This document shows positions 1 to 7,090 of a stretch of DNA of 64,000 bases, one piece after another. Positions within the stretch are counted from its first letter, which is position 1; every line of letters begins with the position of its first letter. Location: contig OY781923.1 in assembly GCA_963677225.1 (NCBI GenBank), forward strand, positions 1,674,001 through 1,738,000. Reading direction: 5' to 3'. Below the pieces are notes generated by a model. It was not told where the DNA came from. It made no database searches and saw only the letters and a list, made by a program, of their open reading frames with translations. The stretch comes from SABI01 sp028532915. Its GTDB lineage: Bacteria > Spirochaetota > Spirochaetia > Sphaerochaetales > Sphaerochaetaceae. The translations under genes were made by a program, and so were the position numbers.

Positions 1-448
1 ATCCGATATCATGGATCCGCGCCCCTTTTTTCCCGGCACCTTCTATTCCCGCATTGAGGCATTCTTTCGTGACCTTTACGAGTTTCTGTACTTTAGAGGG
101 GACCTTTGAACCTACAAGCAAGGTTCTCGCAGCATCACTGATGTAGCCGTTGAGGTTGATACCGATATCGAGAGAGACAATATCACCATCCTTTACCACA
201 CGGTCTGAAGGTATGCCGTGTATGACTTCTTCATTCACGCTGATGCAGCAGCTGGCAGGAAAGCCCATATAATTAAGAAATGCCGGTTTCCCCTTATGTC
301 TTACAATATAATCATAAGCGAACCCGTCAATCTCTTTCGTGGTCATTCCCGGTTCCACGAACGTTTCCAGAGTATCATGCAGCTGTGCAAGAAGTCTGCA
401 GGAATCGTGGATGTACTTTATCTGATCTTTTGTCTTCAACATGATCAT
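1..448 (-). CDS. map: Methionine aminopeptidase type I, C-terminal part cut by window edge
   Basis: Metalloenzyme that removes the initiator methionine from nascent cytosolic proteins. About 149 N-terminal residues are visible; the rest lies beyond base 1. The family pattern is clear: His77 in EEVIHGIP, and the first two metal-ligand aspartates Asp94 (SLDIG) and Asp105 (ISDAARTL), matching His79, Asp97 and Asp108 of the E. coli enzyme. The remaining ligands are off the window. I chose the ATG at 448 because its ATGA overlaps the nusB stop, with GGAG about 11 bases upstream inside nusB; an in-frame ATG at 442 is the alternative. It is the last visible gene of the run ppiC-like, nusB, map and is probably translationally coupled to nusB. 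Identity is secure; the only anomaly is the truncation by the window. Confidence 0.95.
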   Translation of the reverse strand, partial: MIMLKTKDQIKYIHDSCRLLAQLHDTLETFVEPGMTTKEIDGFAYDYIVRHKGKPAFLNYMGFPASCCISVNEEVIHGIPSDRVVKDGDIVSLDIGINLNGYISDAARTLLVGSKVPSKVQKLVKVTKECLNAGIEGAGKKGARIHDIG

Positions 449-867
449 CTCAACTGTTTCTCCATCGAATCGAGAATACCGTTGATGAATTTATAGTTGA
501 CTTCCCTGCTGTATTCCTGTGATAGTCTTACACCTTCGGTTATAACGACATGTGAAGGGATATCTTTATCATACAGCAGAGAGAAGATGCTCATTCTGAG
601 GATATTCCGATCAATAATATCTATCTTATCTAAAGGACGATTGATTGAATATTTGGTGATCATGGAATCGATCTCTTTTAGATGTTCTAATGTGCCTGCC
701 AGCAAATATTTGGCAAATATTACCGTTTCCGGATTCAATGCTTCCCGTTCCTCATCAGTGAGAGTCGGGAACTCTTCGAATTCGGGATTCTCATAGATGA
801 CTTTGTGGAAATCCAGAGAATAGAGAGTCGTCAGGGCTAATTCTCGTGCCATGTGTCGGGAGCTCAA
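445..867 (-). CDS. nusB: Transcription antitermination factor NusB
   Basis: Small all-alpha RNA-binding protein that joins NusE (S10) on boxA RNA to promote antitermination during rRNA synthesis. 140 residues, the usual size. The N-terminus (RHMARELALTTLYSLDF) and the C-terminal block with KIDIIDRNILRMSIFSLLY and PSHVVITEGVRLSQEY are typical of NusB. The start is probably the TTG at 867, which gives the normal N-terminal length and has AGGAG about ten bases upstream; the ATG at 852 would remove five residues of the first helix. The TTGA overlap with the upstream isomerase gene and the ATGA overlap with map suggest coupled translation through all three genes. Confidence 0.95.
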   Translation of the reverse strand: MSSRHMARELALTTLYSLDFHKVIYENPEFEEFPTLTDEEREALNPETVIFAKYLLAGTLEHLKEIDSMITKYSINRPLDKIDIIDRNILRMSIFSLLYDKDIPSHVVITEGVRLSQEYSREVNYKFINGILDSMEKQLR

Positions 868-1922
868 CTGTTATCATCTCCTGTATACTCGATTTTGATC
901 TCTGCCTGACTGCGTAGAGTTTCAACCAGAGTATCGATGGCTTTCAGATACGCTGATTGTTTGTAGCGTGCACTCAGAGTCTGGGCGATGTACTGTTTTA
1001 CTGTGGTCGTAGACTCAGGATTGATCCTGTCATCTATCGACAGAAGTTTCGGTTCGGTGTGAGTTGTGACTTTCACGATATGATACCCGCTCGGCGATTC
1101 GATCACGCCGGAAGGTTTTCCAAGCTGAAGAGAGAAAACTTCTTCAAAGAACTGATCGCCGAGAACTTTTCTCAGATCGGCATCATCATAGGAAAGCCAT
1201 CCGATGTCTCCGCCTTTCAGAGCAGAATCGGCATCTTTGGAATATTTGGGTACAAGTTCTTCGAACGTATAGGTGTTGTATTTTAAATAACGGGCAAGCT
1301 GGTCCATCTGCTTTTTCACATCAGCTTTATCCTCGTTCTCGAACGGCATGAAAATATGAGAGATCCTTACCAGTTCCGGGTTCATGAACTGAGCCCTGTT
1401 GGCACGGTAGAATGCAGAGATCTCCTCCTCTGTAGGTTCTCTATACGATTCGATAACAGCATTCTGAGTACCTCTCACGTACCTGTCTACAGAAGATGAA
1501 TCCTGGAGGGTCTTCTTGAATTCGTCCAAAGTCAGACCGTAACTCTGCTTTACCGCAAGTTCGAACTGCTGATCTGTAATACTCTGACCGGCCTGCTGTT
1601 CGAGATAGGCCTTCTGTTGAGCCACAAGAGTGTCAGCCTGAGCGTCTGTTACTGCATATCCATCACGCTGAGCGCCTTGTATGACAAGAAGATCGTTGAT
1701 CATCACATTCAGTACATCAATGGGCTTAATAGTGATGTTCGATCCGGCCGCCGCCGCTTCTTTCACATACTGCTGATATCTCTGTTCAAGTTCCGATACA
1801 CTGACACTCTCTTTTCTCGTAAGCTCGACAGTCGCCGCAACTTCTTCTGCAGACACTGTAAAGATAGTGACAGACACCATGATCATCAGTAAGAATAATG
1901 TCCGTATGATATTCTTCTTCAT
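864..1922 (-). CDS. Secreted PpiC/SurA-type peptidyl-prolyl isomerase
   Basis: Probable periplasmic chaperone with peptidyl-prolyl cis-trans isomerase activity. 352 residues from the ATG at 1922, chosen because GGAG sits six bases upstream; an in-frame TTG-like extension to 1934 would consume that site. The N-terminus is a Sec signal peptide (MKKNIIRTLFLLMIMVSV) with a likely cut after VSA. A SurA-N-like helical region follows, then a parvulin domain at about residues 180-285 (ELVRISHIFMPF, GGDIGWLS, SGYHIVKV). There is one parvulin domain and no lipobox. Likely to help outer-membrane or periplasmic proteins fold, in keeping with the LptD-like protein nearby. Whether it is SurA or a PrsA/PpiC-like relative cannot be decided by eye. 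Confidence 0.85.
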   Translation of the reverse strand: MKKNIIRTLFLLMIMVSVTIFTVSAEEVAATVELTRKESVSVSELEQRYQQYVKEAAAAGSNITIKPIDVLNVMINDLLVIQGAQRDGYAVTDAQADTLVAQQKAYLEQQAGQSITDQQFELAVKQSYGLTLDEFKKTLQDSSSVDRYVRGTQNAVIESYREPTEEEISAFYRANRAQFMNPELVRISHIFMPFENEDKADVKKQMDQLARYLKYNTYTFEELVPKYSKDADSALKGGDIGWLSYDDADLRKVLGDQFFEEVFSLQLGKPSGVIESPSGYHIVKVTTHTEPKLLSIDDRINPESTTTVKQYIAQTLSARYKQSAYLKAIDTLVETLRSQAEIKIEYTGDDNS

Positions 1923-1937
1923 ATTATACTCCATAGA

Positions 1938-2351
1938 TTAGCCAAGTTTGATTCGTTTGCCGCTCTCTGTCGCGATCTGGTTGTTAGCAAGAACATCCGA
2001 ATAGGTCAGATACATCCCCTGAGCTTCCATGAGCTTGAACAAAGCTTGAAGTGTCTTTGTAGAACGGATGGAACCTTTGGAGATGAATGCGGCACTTCTC
2101 TTGCCGCTTATCGTACCGCATTGTCGCAAAAAGGTTCCTGTAGCTTCTGGAACTTTCCCTCCCCATAAAGAAGCCGGGGGAACGATAACAGCAATATAAT
2201 CGTAATAGGAGATGATCTTTCCGGTTTCCTTTCCCATATCGACAATATCACAATCCTCACCCTGTTTCATGATGCCAGAAGCAAAAGATGAAGCCAGATC
2301 CTTACAAGTATTTGAAGATTGTTTGTCGTAATAGAGAACACATACTTTCAT
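1938..2351 (-). CDS. Flavodoxin-like domain protein, function unknown
   Basis: 137 residues from the ATG at 2351, which has GAGGAG seven bases upstream; longer reading starts are unsupported. The N-terminus MKVCVLYYDKQSSNTCKDLA is a beta strand followed by a loop and helix like a flavodoxin P-loop, and YDYIAVIVPPASLWGGKVPE resembles the flavodoxin segment that packs on the flavin ring. The C-terminus is GKRIKLG. The protein is close in size to short-chain flavodoxins, but the canonical TxTGNT phosphate loop is absent, so FMN binding is uncertain. It lies 15 bases upstream of the ppiC-like gene and is separated from secG by a strong hairpin. It could be a NAD(P)H-dependent FMN reductase-like protein or an apo-flavodoxin fold. 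Confidence 0.6.
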   Translation of the reverse strand: MKVCVLYYDKQSSNTCKDLASSFASGIMKQGEDCDIVDMGKETGKIISYYDYIAVIVPPASLWGGKVPEATGTFLRQCGTISGKRSAAFISKGSIRSTKTLQALFKLMEAQGMYLTYSDVLANNQIATESGKRIKLG

Positions 2352-2376
2352 TTCATACTCCTCATTAAACAGGTAA

Positions 2377-2398
2377 GACCGCATAATACTATGCGGTC
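2377..2398 (-). other. Intergenic hairpin between secG and the flavodoxin-like gene
   Basis: A perfect 9-bp inverted repeat, GACCGCATA and its complement, around a 4-base loop. On the minus strand it is followed by TTACCTGTTT, not a clean U run, so it is at best a weak terminator; it may instead be an RNA processing or stability element in the glycolysis/secG transcript. Confidence 0.6.
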
Positions 2399-2427
2399 AT
2401 ATTTCCTATTTAAGAATAGTTTTATTG

Positions 2428-2745
2428 TTAATCAGCATTAGAATCGTTCCACCATTCCGTCGTTGTCTGGACCTGTTCCGTGGTAATGGAATCGGTCAGA
2501 GAATCAGTAGAAGGTGTTTTATTGACCACAGCAAGCAGCAGAGCGATCACCAGAAATGAACCGCCTAAGATCGCAGTGATCTTTGTGAGGACCTTGTTTG
2601 ACTGGCTGCCGAATGTGGAATCACTTCCTCCTCCGAACACTCCGCCGAGCCCGGTACCGCCTTCGGTCTGGATAGCTACAAGAAAAACGAGTAGAAGACT
2701 TGCGATTACGAACAATACCAATAGAATAATGCTAATTACACCCAT
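2428..2745 (-). CDS. secG: Preprotein translocase subunit SecG
   Basis: Inner-membrane subunit of the SecYEG channel. 105 residues from the ATG at 2745, which has GGAG six bases upstream; the TTG four codons earlier overlaps that site. The protein has the SecG layout: one membrane helix at about residues 3-25, a glycine-rich loop (GGTGLGGVFGGGSDSTFGS), a second helix at about 50-72, and a polar threonine-rich tail. It follows tpiA by 12 bases, an arrangement (pgk-tpiA-secG) common in bacteria. The strong hairpin downstream probably reduces read-through. Confidence 0.95.
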   Translation of the reverse strand: MGVISIILLVLFVIASLLLVFLVAIQTEGGTGLGGVFGGGSDSTFGSQSNKVLTKITAILGGSFLVIALLLAVVNKTPSTDSLTDSITTEQVQTTTEWWNDSNAD

Positions 2746-2757
2746 CGTGAACTCCAA

Positions 2758-3516
2758 TTAATCGTTATACCGCACAATAGGAGCGAAATTCTCAACTGAA
2801 AGTGAAGCTCCACCCACAAGTGCGCCATCGATATGTTCCATTGCCATTAATGACTTCACATTCGATGGTTTTACTGAACCACCATACTGTATTATTACCG
2901 AATTAGCAACACCTTCGTTAAGCATTTCGGCAACTACACCGCGAATAAATGCATGAGCACTATTGGCATCATCTCCGGTTGCTGTCTTTCCGGTACCGAT
3001 AGCCCATACAGGTTCATATGCGATTATAACACGGGACATGTCATTTGGGCTAACATCTTTTAACCCTTCTGTGACCTGACGTTTCAAAACAGTCTCAAGC
3101 TGCCCGTTCTCGCGCTCCTCAAGCGTCTCTCCGACACACAGGATGACATCAAGCCCCTTTTCAAGGGCAAGGAGCACCTTTCTGTTGATGAATGCATCAT
3201 CTTCCTTGTAGAGGGCTCTTCTTTCACTGTGTCCGAGGATGACGATCGATACACCTGCATCAAGAAGCATATCAGCAGAGACTTCACCCGTGAAGGCGCC
3301 GCTCTCTTTATCGCTCATATTCTGTGCTGCAACTTTGATATTGCTGTTTTTCACCTGCTCCACAACAGAAGGGATGGTGATAAACGGAGGTGCGACGACT
3401 ACACTCACGTTCCCGGTGACATCACCGACAGATTCGGCCAAAGAGGCAGCGAATGCCTTGCCTTCCGACGGTGTCATATTCATTTTCCAGTTTCCTGCTA
3501 TACACACTTTTCTCAT
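2758..3516 (-). CDS. tpiA: Triosephosphate isomerase
   Basis: Interconverts dihydroxyacetone phosphate and glyceraldehyde 3-phosphate in the cytosol. 252 residues, the usual length, as a TIM barrel. Catalytic residues are visible: Lys11 in AGNWKMN, the electrophilic His in ILGHSERR, and the general base Glu in AYEPVWAIGTGK, followed by the closing loop. The start is the ATG at 3516, one base beyond the pgk stop, with GGAG upstream; the longer reading frame continues back through the end of pgk and is not coding. It is transcribed with pgk and secG. Confidence 0.97.
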   Translation of the reverse strand: MRKVCIAGNWKMNMTPSEGKAFAASLAESVGDVTGNVSVVVAPPFITIPSVVEQVKNSNIKVAAQNMSDKESGAFTGEVSADMLLDAGVSIVILGHSERRALYKEDDAFINRKVLLALEKGLDVILCVGETLEERENGQLETVLKRQVTEGLKDVSPNDMSRVIIAYEPVWAIGTGKTATGDDANSAHAFIRGVVAEMLNEGVANSVIIQYGGSVKPSNVKSLMAMEHIDGALVGGASLSVENFAPIVRYND

Positions 3517-3517
3517 G

Positions 3518-4699
3518 TTATTTCTCCAATGCCTTGATTCCGGGCAGTTCTTTTCCTTCCAAAAATTCCAGTGAAGCACCTCCGCCTGTCGATACGTGGT
3601 CAATCCTGTCGGCATATCCGAACTTGTTGACCGCGGCGACGCTGTCGCCTCCGCCTACTACGGTGACTCCCTCGCAATCGGCAACCATCTGTGCGACTTT
3701 CTTCGTTCCTTCTGCAAAGGAATCGAATTCAAACACGCCCATCGGACCGTTCCAAACGATGCTCCTCGCGCTTTTCAATGCATCAGCGACTGCTGCAAGG
3801 GTCTTGGGACCGACATCCATTCCGATAAGATCTTCGGGAATGTCCACAGAATCGACAGGAACAGCCTCTGCGTTCTGGTCGAACTTGGTTGCTCCCACAT
3901 GATCGAGAGGAAGGATGACAGAGACGTTTTTCTCTTTAGCCTTGTCGAGGAAAGAGCGTGCGACTTCGATATAATCCTCTTCAAGGAGAGATTTACCGAT
4001 CGCATGTCCCTGAACCTTCAGGAAGGTATAGGCCATTCCGCCGGCGATGACGATGGTATCGCATGTTCTTAAAAGTGATTCCAGAACACTGATCTTCGAT
4101 GATACTTTTGATCCACCGATGATCGCGACGAACGGTTTTTCAGGATTATCAAGCAAGGGTGCGAAGAATTTCACCTCTTTTTCGATCAGAAAACCTGCTG
4201 CCGAGGGAAGATAATGAGCTACTCCCTCTGTGGAGGCGTGAGCTCTGTGTGCCGTACCGAAAGCGTCATTGATATACACTTCACCATAGGCTGCGAGTTT
4301 TTTGGCAAATTCAGGATCGTTGGATTCCTCTTCCTTGTAGAACCGGACATTCTCCAGAAGAAGGACTTCGCCGCTCTTGAGCGCCTCAACCTGGGCTGTC
4401 ACCCCATCAGAGATCACATCGGAAGCCAGTTTGACTTCTTTACCCAGCAGTTCTGAAAAACGGTCGGCGATCGGAGCCATACTGAAATCAGGATTTTTCT
4501 TACCTTTCGGACGGCCGAAATGGCTCATCACTACAAGGCTGGTTCCTTCTTGTTCCAGGATGTATCTGATCGTTGGAAGTGCACTTTTGATTCTGGTGTC
4601 ATCCCCCACTTTTCCGTCTTTTACAGGAACGTTGAAATCAACACGAATAAGCACTCTTTTCCCTGTCAGATCGATATTTTTAACTGTCTGTAATTTCAT
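3518..4699 (-). CDS. pgk: Phosphoglycerate kinase
   Basis: Makes ATP and 3-phosphoglycerate from ADP and 1,3-bisphosphoglycerate. 393 residues, the normal bacterial length. Landmarks: the N-terminal substrate site RVLIRVDFNVP, SHFGRPKG, the basic patch before LLLENVRFYKEEE, AFGTAHRAHAST, GGSKVSSKI, the nucleotide-binding WNGPMGVFE and the C-terminal GGGDSVAAV and STGGGASLEFL. It lies between gap and tpiA on the same strand; a hairpin of 4721-4749 separates it from gap. Confidence 0.98.
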   Translation of the reverse strand: MKLQTVKNIDLTGKRVLIRVDFNVPVKDGKVGDDTRIKSALPTIRYILEQEGTSLVVMSHFGRPKGKKNPDFSMAPIADRFSELLGKEVKLASDVISDGVTAQVEALKSGEVLLLENVRFYKEEESNDPEFAKKLAAYGEVYINDAFGTAHRAHASTEGVAHYLPSAAGFLIEKEVKFFAPLLDNPEKPFVAIIGGSKVSSKISVLESLLRTCDTIVIAGGMAYTFLKVQGHAIGKSLLEEDYIEVARSFLDKAKEKNVSVILPLDHVGATKFDQNAEAVPVDSVDIPEDLIGMDVGPKTLAAVADALKSARSIVWNGPMGVFEFDSFAEGTKKVAQMVADCEGVTVVGGGDSVAAVNKFGYADRIDHVSTGGGASLEFLEGKELPGIKALEK

Positions 4700-4720
4700 C
4701 TTAGTCCCTTTTCACATCTA

Positions 4721-4749
4721 ATGCGCACCTTGACTATAAAGGTGCGCAT
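4721..4749 (-). other. Intergenic hairpin between gap and pgk
   Basis: An 11-bp perfect inverted repeat (ATGCGCACCTT and its complement) around a 7-base loop. No U run follows on the minus strand, so it is unlikely to end transcription efficiently. Similar hairpins between gap and pgk in other bacteria serve in mRNA processing or in stabilising the gap part of the transcript; that role is inferred here. Confidence 0.6.
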
Positions 4750-4769
4750 CGATAATTTGTAGAGTTCGA

Positions 4770-5774
4770 TTAAGCCATTAATTTCTTAGCAAGATCAACA
4801 ACACGGTTTGAATACCCCATTTCGTTGTCATACCAAGACATAAGTTTGAAGAATTTTGGTCCCATCTTCATTGTGAGTGCTGAATCGTAGATAGATGAGT
4901 GAGAATTACCGCGAATGTCGGAAGAGACGATAGGATCTGCGGTGAACTCGAGAATACCTTTCATCGGACCTTCTGCAGCAGCTTTCATTGCAGCATTGAT
5001 ATCTTCAACTTCACAATCCTCTTTAAGAAGAACTGTCAGGTCGACGATCGAGCCTGTAGGAGTAGGAACACGCATTGCACCACCGTTGAGCTTACCTTCC
5101 AGAGAAGGGATGACTTTTGCTACTGCACGTGCTGCACCTGTAGTTGTAGGAATGATCGAAAGAGCCGCAGCGCGTGCTCTTCTGAGATCTTTGTGAGGCA
5201 TATCAAGCATGACCTGGTCATTTGTATATGCGTGGACAGTTGTCATGAGACCTCTTTCGATTCCGAAAGAATCATTGAGGACTTTTGCGATGGGGGCAAG
5301 ACAGTTTGTTGTACATGAAGCATTCGAGAATGCGAGCTTGCCCAGGTCGATTTCATCATCATTTACGCCGCAGACGATGGTCTGATCGATTTCATCTTTT
5401 GCAGGAACAGTAAGAATGACTTTCTTGGCACCGGCTTTGATGTGATCTTTGTAACCGCCTCTCGGGCCTTCTGCGACTGCAAAGACACCGGTCGATTCAA
5501 TAGCGATATCAACGCCGAGATCTTTCCATGGCAGTTCAGCAGGATTTCTCACAGCGAGGATCTTGATCTCTTTTCCATCGACAACGATCGCATCGTCTTT
5601 AGCTTCTACGCTCTTCGAATAGACTCCGTAAGTTGAATCATATTTGAGCAGGTGAGCCAGAGTCTTAGGATCTGTGAGATCATTGATGGCCACAATCTCG
5701 ATGTCTTTGTCTTCAAATGCGATTTTGAAAACATTTCTGCCAATTCGGCCAAAACCGTTAATTGCAATTTTCAT
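4770..5774 (-). CDS. gap: Glyceraldehyde-3-phosphate dehydrogenase, type I
   Basis: Oxidises glyceraldehyde 3-phosphate with NAD and phosphate to 1,3-bisphosphoglycerate. 334 residues, typical. The Rossmann motif INGFGRIGRNVFK opens the protein; the active-site cysteine is in SNASCTTNCLAP (about residue 153) and the catalytic His in TTVHAYTNDQ. NDL after the second strand (IVAINDL) is typical of NAD-preferring forms. AGGG lies before the ATG. It is the first gene of a glycolytic unit gap-pgk-tpiA-secG and has its own promoter with a palindrome at the expected start of transcription. Confidence 0.98.
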   Translation of the reverse strand: MKIAINGFGRIGRNVFKIAFEDKDIEIVAINDLTDPKTLAHLLKYDSTYGVYSKSVEAKDDAIVVDGKEIKILAVRNPAELPWKDLGVDIAIESTGVFAVAEGPRGGYKDHIKAGAKKVILTVPAKDEIDQTIVCGVNDDEIDLGKLAFSNASCTTNCLAPIAKVLNDSFGIERGLMTTVHAYTNDQVMLDMPHKDLRRARAAALSIIPTTTGAARAVAKVIPSLEGKLNGGAMRVPTPTGSIVDLTVLLKEDCEVEDINAAMKAAAEGPMKGILEFTADPIVSSDIRGNSHSSIYDSALTMKMGPKFFKLMSWYDNEMGYSNRVVDLAKKLMA

Positions 5775-5816
5775 TAAAAACCCTCCATTAGTAGGTGTAT
5801 ACGATATTAGTAAGCA

Positions 5817-5828
5817 TATATCGATATA
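5817..5828. promoter_or_regulatory. Palindrome at the gap transcription start
   Basis: TATATCGATATA is a perfect 12-base palindrome placed directly after the -10 box of the gap promoter, where a repressor would block initiation. No regulator gene lies nearby. Confidence 0.4.
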
Positions 5829-5858
5829 AGTATAATAATTTTTTTAACTGTGAGTCAA
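5829..5858 (-). promoter_or_regulatory. Probable sigma-70-type promoter of gap
   Basis: On the minus strand TTGACT (5858-5853) and TATACT (5834-5829) are separated by 18 bases that include an A run. It lies just downstream of the CBS-domain gene's stop and about 50 bases before the gap ATG. Confidence 0.6.
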
Positions 5859-5862
5859 CGAA

Positions 5863-6636
5863 TCAGGTCCGTTTCGTAACAATTTTGACGCTGTTGATCT
5901 TATGTCCTTCTATATCCTGCACAATGAAATCCACAGAGTCGTAGGTAATCTTTTCCTGATTCGCAGGAATTCTTCCGAACTGTTCGAAAACGAATCCTCC
6001 GATAGTCTCCGCATCCTCCTGAGGAAGGTCGAGATTGAGTCTTTCATTGACATCATCGATATCGGCCCTCGCATCACACAGATAGATACCTTCACCCATC
6101 TCGACGATCTGGTCGTCTTCATCGTCGTCGAACTCATCCTGGATCTCACCCACGATGACCTCGAGGATATCTTCCATCGTCACGATTCCGGAAACGCCTC
6201 CGTATTCATCGATCGCCACCGCGATATGCACCTTCCGTTTCTTGAATTCCCTGAGGAGTTCATCAAGTTTCTTCGTATCGGGAACGAAATACGGCTTTCT
6301 CATGATCTTTCGTATATCGAGAGATGATGTAGCGATCATAGGAACAATATCCTTCACATAGAGGATACCGACGACATTATCTATCGTTTCAAGAAAAACA
6401 GGATAACGGGAGAAACCCTCCTCGTGCAGAGTCTCGAGAAGCTCTTCTTTTGTTGCCTTGTCGTTGACGAAGACGACGTCGATGCGGGGAACCATCACCT
6501 CTTTGACCATAGTATCTTCCAGCTCGTCGATCCCTTCTATCATCGAACGTTTCTCTTCAATGATCTGAGTCTCTTTCTGATCTTCTTCAGTGCTACCGGT
6601 GGTAAAAAAAGATTTGAACATCTGCGAAAGTTTCAC
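5863..6636 (-). CDS. CBS-domain CorC/HlyC-family protein
   Basis: 257 residues with no membrane segment. Two CBS domains occupy about residues 45-165 (MVKEVMVPRIDVVFV, GFSRYPVFLETIDNVVGILYVKDI, VAIDEYGGVSGIVTMEDILE), followed by an acidic linker and a C-terminal CorC_HlyC domain at about 180-257 (ETIGGFVFEQFGRIPANQE). This is the soluble CorC/TlyC type, linked in other bacteria to Mg/Co efflux; old names such as haemolysin C are not evidence of haemolysis. It directly follows ybeY with no gap, the common order phoH, pgpH, ybeY, corC, so it is probably the last gene of that operon. Confidence 0.85.
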   Translation of the reverse strand: MKLSQMFKSFFTTGSTEEDQKETQIIEEKRSMIEGIDELEDTMVKEVMVPRIDVVFVNDKATKEELLETLHEEGFSRYPVFLETIDNVVGILYVKDIVPMIATSSLDIRKIMRKPYFVPDTKKLDELLREFKKRKVHIAVAIDEYGGVSGIVTMEDILEVIVGEIQDEFDDDEDDQIVEMGEGIYLCDARADIDDVNERLNLDLPQEDAETIGGFVFEQFGRIPANQEKITYDSVDFIVQDIEGHKINSVKIVTKRT

Positions 6637-7089
6637 CTATCCCCTCTCCTTCTGTATGGCAGTGACGACCTTCTCCTGCATGACAAGCATCGGTTCGCTC
6701 TGATCATTCGTCGTATGGTCCCATCCCAACAGATGAAGTGTACCATGCACCAGCAAACGTATCAATTCTTCAGACATTTCGACACTGAAGTAGTCGCAAT
6801 TCTCCTTCAGGTCATCCACGGAGATTACAAGATCACCGAGAACCGGTGTCTCTATCCCTCCGAATTCACCTTCTTTGGCGACGAAGGAGAGAATATCGGT
6901 AGATTCGTCTTTGAACCGGTACTCTCTGTTCAATGTTCTGATTCTTTCTGCAGAGACAAAGGTGACAGACAGTTCACCTTCTTTCACGTCAAGAGCCTTC
7001 AAAGTCTTTTCAAGGATGTTCTCAACGTCCGATAACGGAATATCATCGCTTGACTGACCGGATTCGAAGCTCACATCGATTGTGTACAT
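6637..7089 (-). CDS. ybeY: rRNA maturation endoribonuclease YbeY
   Basis: Zinc-dependent single-strand endoribonuclease needed for 16S rRNA 3'-end maturation and ribosome quality control. 150 residues, the normal length. The zinc site is plainly visible as HGTLHLLGWDH with three histidines in the H-x3-H-x5-H spacing, preceded by the family block STDILSFV. It sits between the 7TM-HD phosphodiesterase gene (one base apart) and the CBS-domain gene, the widely conserved order. Confidence 0.96.
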   Translation of the reverse strand: MYTIDVSFESGQSSDDIPLSDVENILEKTLKALDVKEGELSVTFVSAERIRTLNREYRFKDESTDILSFVAKEGEFGGIETPVLGDLVISVDDLKENCDYFSVEMSEELIRLLVHGTLHLLGWDHTTNDQSEPMLVMQEKVVTAIQKERG

Positions 7090-7090
7090 T

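Noticed and set aside
3517..3615. Longer tpiA reading frame
   Set aside because: It is the antisense-free but out-of-frame end of pgk; the enzyme's conserved start is at 3516.
5863..6636. Calling the CBS-domain protein a haemolysin
   Set aside because: The TlyC/HlyC name is historical; domains match CorC-type proteins without toxin features.
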